A DNA stretch of 64,000 nucleotides from Lasioglossum baleicum (Eukaryota > Arthropoda > Insecta > Hymenoptera > Halictidae): contig NC_134935.1 of assembly GCF_051020765.1 (NCBI RefSeq), forward strand, positions 9,053,579 to 9,117,578, written 5' to 3'. The position numbers and the translations under genes were made by a program. This document shows positions 58,261-64,000 of this stretch, piece by piece (the first letter of the stretch is position 1; each line of letters begins with the position of its first letter). The notes under the pieces are model-generated. The model was not told the origin of the DNA. It ran no database searches and was given only the letters and a program-made list of their open reading frames with translations.

Positions 58261-60494
58261 TGTTATTCTACTTCTTTCGTAGATAATTTAGACGGGTACA
58301 GTGACCGTGAGAACGCCAGGCGTTCCCTCGGGTAGTAATTTGTTTCCTAGCTAGGTAGGGTCTTTTTGTACGTCATGTTTTTGTTTTTATTAATCAAAAA
58401 TTTCATAGTTTGGAACACAATTATTAGAATCACTTTTTATCATTGAGATAATCGTTTGTATTTTAAAATTATATTTTGAATTGCTCAGAAACATTAGATT
58501 AGATACCATGTACAAAAAGACAATTCGCGACGGATCGATTCTTTAGACAAAGCAAAATTACTTAATTAATTAACCTTTGACGATTACTTTACATTTAGTA
58601 GAGTACTTTTTCATTATTTCGAAAGTTTGCTGTGTCGAAAGGGTCGTCCGAGAGTTTTCAAATATATTCATAAAGTATCAGAATAAATAAATTAATATAA
58701 ATGAAGGTCTTTATTAGAATCATTTCAGTCTCTTTTCATTCGACGCGATAAAATTCATTACCGTTTTCTCTAATTAAATATTCAATTTGTAAATTAACAT
58801 TAAAAAATTCAGATTCAGAAGCAATATTTAAGATATTTCAATTTTATAAGAGTTTAAACTTTGCATACTTATTTTGCACAAAATGTAAAGTAGTTTTTCG
58901 GATCTCTGTCCATTGAATTAGCGTTGCGCAGCAAAAGGATCGTGTTTGCGTTCGAGTCTTTCAACATTTCAGGCGCCCATGCTCCATCTGCAAACCACTG
59001 AAAAAGTGGTCCATACAGTCGATATGGCTGCCGGGTGTAGTGTAGGCATTCGCGATTTCGAGTAGTGTTGCGAGACAATCATAATGGTTTGTCAATCGGT
59101 TTGTTAATTAGTTACTGTCTTTGACAATGGCAAAGAGAGATAGTGAAGGAACCGGTTCTCTCCACCAGTACACTTTGCCATTTTTACTGCATGCCGCGAA
59201 TTAATTAATAGATCGCGAAACACCATCTCTGTGCAAGAATTTATTGTCGCGATTGTTATAGTGTCGCGAAAAATACCAACGCGTTGTATTAAGGCGGGAT
59301 TAAAGTGGAGGCTATAGTTGGTCGATCGTGTCTACACGCATATTGGAAAATGCATCTAACAGTTCACATTTAGTGATAAGAGTCGCGACCTCGTATTAGA
59401 ATAGATGACCTGACTTTGCAGAATCACTAGCGCACGGAGCAGAGGACCATTAAATTTCGGAGATACTTCATGGATATTCAAATGTATTTGGATATTCCTT
59501 TAGAGTTTTCGATACCGTCAAAATGTGGAACATATGCCTACCGGATCACTACGTAGACGAGAAACGTATTGGTATGTTCTTAGGTCGCAGTTAGAGCAAA
59601 ATCACGGTGCACGTTACTACGGTCAACTCCCCGCGGTGTGCCATGAGACATGGCTCGTTTGCTGTTCCAGCAATGGAACAAGTGTTTCCGCTGTCGTACG
59701 ACAATACCGTACACAAAAAGAAGACGTATTAAGATACGTCAACTGTGGCGGTATGCACGACTATGTCATGGTGACCATTGTATTAGCATCTAATGCGGTG
59801 CAAACCATGGTGTTGGGGCGTGACTTACGATGGCGGAAATCACTGTAGTTTACCTGAACGTAGCGACGTGTGCCTTTAGCCATTTAATGTTGTGTGGGTG
59901 CTAAATGCAGGGAACGTACCACTGCGTTTCAACAGAATGTATATTTTTTGGGCTAACCCCCACAACGTAGTGGTTCGATCGCGTTAGTAAGACATACACG
60001 ATGTGTATGTAAAGCGTATCGAACGCCTCGTCGGCCCGCATGGTAAAAGACGAGGTATCTTTACGTTTAATGCAGTAGCTTTGTCAATGAAATTTAGTAT
60101 TCATAGCGCCCTGCGAAACTGATTTCTGCAATGTCCGACTCTGTAATAATATTCGAGACCGCAAAGTATCTTCAATGTGAAAGTTTTCCAATATTCAAAA
60201 GGTAGAAAATCTCTCTACCTCTCCCGCTTTTTAGAGTTGCGATAAATAAAATGCTGCACTGCACCTTAATATGACTGCCGCTGATGACTTCTATTCGGTG
60301 AGGCTGCCCCTGCATTCTCGCAGTCATTCCTTTCCGGGGTGAACCAGCTTAAATAATATATTTTGTTCCGAGAGAAGGTGTCATTTTAATTAGCAAAATG
60401 CCACAAATAAGTTGATGAAAGTCCCATAAAAAAAATAATGAAAAATAAAGAAGTTTTGTAATTGTTTATGAAAATAGCTACATGCGCAGCATGT
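58261..60494. other. Spacer, no gene seen
   Basis: A 107-codon plus frame (59525-59848) has no recognised domain or splice context. The rest is AT-rich. Confidence 0.3.
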
Positions 60495-60650
60495 ATGCAG
60501 TCATTATGCTTCCGAATAATGCAAATGATTCTGAAATGTGAAATCATGAAATTTTGAGGGCGATTGCGGCCTAGATTGATCTAGGGAAGGTCTAGATTGA
60601 TCGAGAAATGAGAAGGCGCATCCCTCGCCCTTGCAATTCTAGAAACGAGT
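60495..60650. mobile_element. Single arm of the 35.3-kb foldback family
   Basis: TTCCGAATAATGCAAATGAT, GGGCGATTGCGGCCTAGATT and ATCGAGAAATGAGAAGGCG match. The flank CTAGAAACGAGTCTA also matches the sequence just right of the 35.3-kb copy, so the family extends beyond the arms. Confidence 0.7.
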
Positions 60651-62992
60651 CTAACCCCATTAATTCGTTTTACCTTGCATCTTCGGCGAGATCACTTTTC
60701 GCGCACGCGGTTGGATGATAGAATTAGCGTGGGTTAAATAAAAAGCGGCCGTGCTGAAGTTGCGTTAAGTATCTTTCGTAAAGTGCAGGCTTAATAACAT
60801 AATTAATTGCATAAAAAGAAATGTAGCATCCTTTGTTTCCACCTGCTCACTGTACAAACGAGAGTCCCTCGCTGCGCGCCATTATCACCTGCAGCCGCCA
60901 CCGCCGCGCCGCGAGAGTCTGAACATTTAATGAAATAAAATCTGTTAAAAATTGAATGGCCACGGACCGGCAGTGTTCCCACGAAAGTTTCGAACGTAAG
61001 CGAACGAAATATCGCGGGATCTATGTAAATTACATTTGAAATAGACCAGCGTGACGCGGCGCGGCGCCGCGACGAACCAAAAGCGGTATAGTCATTTTCG
61101 TGCGCTTTCTGCATTTTCATGAATTGCGATGAGTCGTGGATTTAAGTTAGCCAGCATAAACAAGCGGGCCCGGTGGCGGAGAGTATACACTAAAATTGCA
61201 GCTAATGACATAAAATATTCCAATATGATTAGCAGGTGTACGCGGAATATACACAGCCCACTATCAATCAGTGGCGGTAATCAAATGCAGATTTCATTCC
61301 GCGAGCGTTTAATCACCGCCTCTTGTCTGCCTTATTTATTCTTCGGGTTTCTTCTCGCAAATTTACCTTCGGAGCCCAACGCCCGTGGAATTTTATACCC
61401 CTAATAACACAAATATTGACGTACCAGCCGAGAGAAACGGCCACGGACTGCTTTATTTCACGCGCTGGTCGCACGAAACGAATATTATCCGAGGACTTCG
61501 TGTGTGTGTAAGTTGTGGCCGGAATTACTCTACGGAAATGTGACTCGTATTTCACTTGATAAAAAGGTTAACGGAATTGTTATTTTATGCTGTGCATCGT
61601 CGGAGCTACCGCAGCATGTGGCGGGTCTCGGCCCAAATTCGCGAGAATGGATACAGAGATGTCTAACATTGCTTAATCCTCTTATAGTTGGATTTTATTC
61701 TATTCTCTTTTAGAAATATTATTGTGGTAAACTGTAGATGGGTGGCCACCAAAGAAAAATCTCTGTGGCAAATTTCAAGTCGGTACCCTTGCCACAAGCC
61801 GCCACAAGGGTGGTTAGCAGGTTTGAAACTTATATTTTGTGACATTTAAAAACATAGATATAAATAATCGCTAGAACCAATTACTCCCCTCATCTGGCGA
61901 CACTACTGCCAGGGACTTTCTTGTTATCCGACGACAAGAATAGTTGAATTCCCGTTATTTTTCAGCCGTTTGAAGACACGTGACCCGTTAACCGTACACT
62001 GGTATCAATTTAGCCATGGATCTTTCGGTCTGATTATTAACATAACGCGTCTTATAATCCAGGAATAGATAGAGTAGGTGGTCAAACGATTGACGGAGTC
62101 GACCGTTCAAAATAAACTGACCGGTGAACGGCCTTTGGGAAGGCTGGCCAAACAGGGGTAAAGACACAAAAGAGGAGATACGGTTACGTGAACATTGGCA
62201 CTCGAAGAGTGTCGCACCGGAATATCGATTTCCGATAGAATGGCCCGGGTATATATTCGCCGGCGCTAATTCGAAATATCGTCGATAGCCGGTTGTAAGA
62301 TTGGAAATTCCGTTCTGTACATATACTTCAAGGGCAAGCACGCCTAATACACGGCGATGTTACGTTACCACTTGACTACCACCACCGCCACCACAAATCC
62401 CCACGATCCGTATAATCCTGCGGAATCGGCCGATACGGTCCCGCTACTGTGTAAACCACCGATTGGATTCTGGATTATCATCGTTTCGCAATATCTATCT
62501 TCCCCCGTCTTTTACTGTAACGTCTTTCCGCTGAGCCGTGCCGCGACACGGGACTCCAAGTCGGTTAATTGGAAACGTCTGCACTTTTCTTGCTGGTGGA
62601 TTGCGGCCGCAATATTTCCGCCTTCATCGCCGTGCAAACAATCGCAGGAATTAGTTCGAATCATCAAACCAATGCGTTCCAAAAGTCATCACTTCTTTGG
62701 AGATCCTGGGAGAGACACAACGCACAGTGGTTTGGCCACCGGATCTAACAGTTCATTTGGTAAAACATGACCCAACAAAAACATCCTGCAAACAGGAGCC
62801 AAGTTCCTATGGTCGTAAAAAGTTGTGAGATCAAACAAAATACGTCCAAGTTCGTTAGCTTAGACAAATACCTCTTGCAATACTGAAAAAGCGTTTGTAA
62901 AAATTAGTTTAAAAGAACGCTATTTAATTTTTGAAGAGTTACATGGAGGGGCTAAATTATTTTCGATTTTTGAGATCCGATATCTCGGTACC
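60651..62992. other. Spacer, no gene seen
   Basis: Several frames of 60-137 codons on both strands. The longest (62357-62770) starts with a Thr run and has no domain. Confidence 0.3.
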
Positions 62993-63456
62993 TACACTGA
63001 GAAAAAAATCCTGTCGAAACAAAAAAAATATATGTTGATTCAATAAGATGTACTATTGAATAGTGCCAATATCATATGAACTTATTTTAATATTTAATAC
63101 TATTGAATTTAATAGCAAAACTCATTTCCGCCAATCATATAAGCGAATAGCTTGACCATCAATGTTCTCAAAAAAAATAAGATATGGCCTCGAACCAATT
63201 TCAGTATAAATTAATACATTTCTCAAATTTTTTTAACAACATATCTGATTGAAGGAAAAAAAGAAATATTACGAATAATAATGTACGGTATTGAATCGAA
63301 TAATATTTTCAATCATTTCATGATAGACAATTCAAATACATCACGATTTGCTTCTAAATTTCATACTATTGAAAAGAATACATTGATATTCATCGAAGTA
63401 AAAAAATTAGAATAACACGCGTGTTATTGAAGTAACTACTTTTTTTTCTCAGTGTA
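62993..63456. mobile_element. Inverted-repeat element with TACACTGAGAAAAAAA ends
   Basis: 464 bp. TACACTGAGAAAAAAA at 62993 and TTTTTTTCTCAGTGTA ending at 63456. The outer TA on both sides may be the target duplication. AT-rich and non-coding. Confidence 0.75.
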
Positions 63457-64000
63457 CTAATGTTAGAAGATTAATGTTTTGTCAATATTGAGACATGATA
63501 GCATTTAACAAGTGTACGTAATTACATATCTCCATCTGCCTCCAGTGCCTTCCTGTAAAACGAGGTAGTGCGAGAACTTGGCTGGTGCACCTAGATTTTT
63601 CTCGTATCGGTATTTAATGCATCTAAAGTAAACTCGCGATCTAGCTCACTGAGGATCTCCACGATCACTGTCCCTTCGCCTACCTCTTCTACTGGTATCT
63701 TTTGTTCTTTCGGCGCGGTCGACGTAATTATAAAAATAATTTACCTACACAATCTCTCTCTCTCTCTGCTCGGAACAGGCGATGGGAGTTAAATTGCGAT
63801 TTTACTGTAAATTATAATACTTTCCAAATGTTTAGCAACGCCGACAATTTCGATATCAATGAAATTTAATCAAAATTATTTAATAGGACAAGCATTTAAA
63901 ACATTAACATTTTGTGAATATGATTTTGAATCGAGAAAATCACTAATTTAATATTTTTAAAGTTTACTTTTTAAATGAAGAGCATTCTTTTACCTTGAAA
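63457..64000. other. Spacer with CT microsatellite
   Basis: CTCTCTCTCTCTCT at about 63752-63767. Nothing else recognised. Confidence 0.4.

Noticed and set aside
59525..59848. 107-codon plus frame
   Set aside because: No recognised domain or neighbouring exon; cannot be told from chance.
62357..62770. 137-codon plus frame with a possible hydrophobic segment (FWIIIVSQYL)
   Set aside because: No domain, signal or splice context; Thr-run start; frame length is not exceptional for this composition.

Overview
This window reads as repeat-rich, gene-poor nuclear DNA of an insect, most likely an aculeate hymenopteran (ant or bee). That is an inference from AT-rich spacers mixed with CpG-rich patches, canonical GT/AG splice sites and poly(A) signals, and many TTAA-, TA- and 8-bp-duplicating transposon relics. 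No prokaryotic features, tRNA, rRNA or CRISPR array were recognised. The only convincing host coding sequence is a Ser-rich terminal exon at the left edge (801-1094, + strand) with a long 3' untranslated tail. A small spliced, apparently non-coding transcript is suggested at 57.7-58.3 kb. Everything else is intergenic or deep intronic sequence dominated by mobile DNA.

Left part (1-10.1 kb): the terminal exon; a hAT-type MITE at 2.6 kb; a small inverted-repeat element at 3.8 kb; then a two-level nest. A decayed DNA transposon (4159-10087), whose remnant encodes half of a PHD-like zinc finger, is interrupted by a complete Ty3/gypsy-type LTR retrotransposon (4805-9924, minus strand). The two 1,076-bp LTRs show no difference by eye, and the element has a 4-bp ATAT duplication, a polypurine tract, an intact gag with two CCHC knuckles and an intact DD35E integrase. 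Protease, reverse transcriptase and RNase H are missing. In their place lies about 0.5 kb of unrelated sequence with a 144-codon open frame that I do not recognise. This is the most unusual structure in the window.

Middle part (10-41 kb): relics of several DNA transposon types. These are (i) a hAT MITE family with ends TAGACTGCGGATC and 8-bp duplications, about 20 full or partial copies in the window; (ii) piggyBac-like TTAACCCTTnGCACTC MITEs; (iii) Tc1/mariner-type foldbacks, including one with plant Stowaway-like ends (CTCCCTCTGTCCCATA); (iv) long hairpins at 19.7, 30.0, 35.3 and 38.3 kb; (v) a six-unit tandem array of a 155-bp monomer at 17 kb; and (vi) an inverted-repeat element at 32.7-33.0 kb carrying a decayed hammerhead-ribozyme-like motif.

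Right part (41-64 kb): more copies of the same families, including one MITE inserted in another with both target duplications readable (45.0-45.5 kb), a second copy of the 2.6-kb hAT MITE at 55.6 kb in opposite orientation, a complex inverted repeat at 56.7-57.2 kb, the candidate spliced RNA, and a TACACTGAGAAAA-ended element at 63 kb. Most remaining open frames occur on both strands of GC-rich spacer and are not supported as genes.
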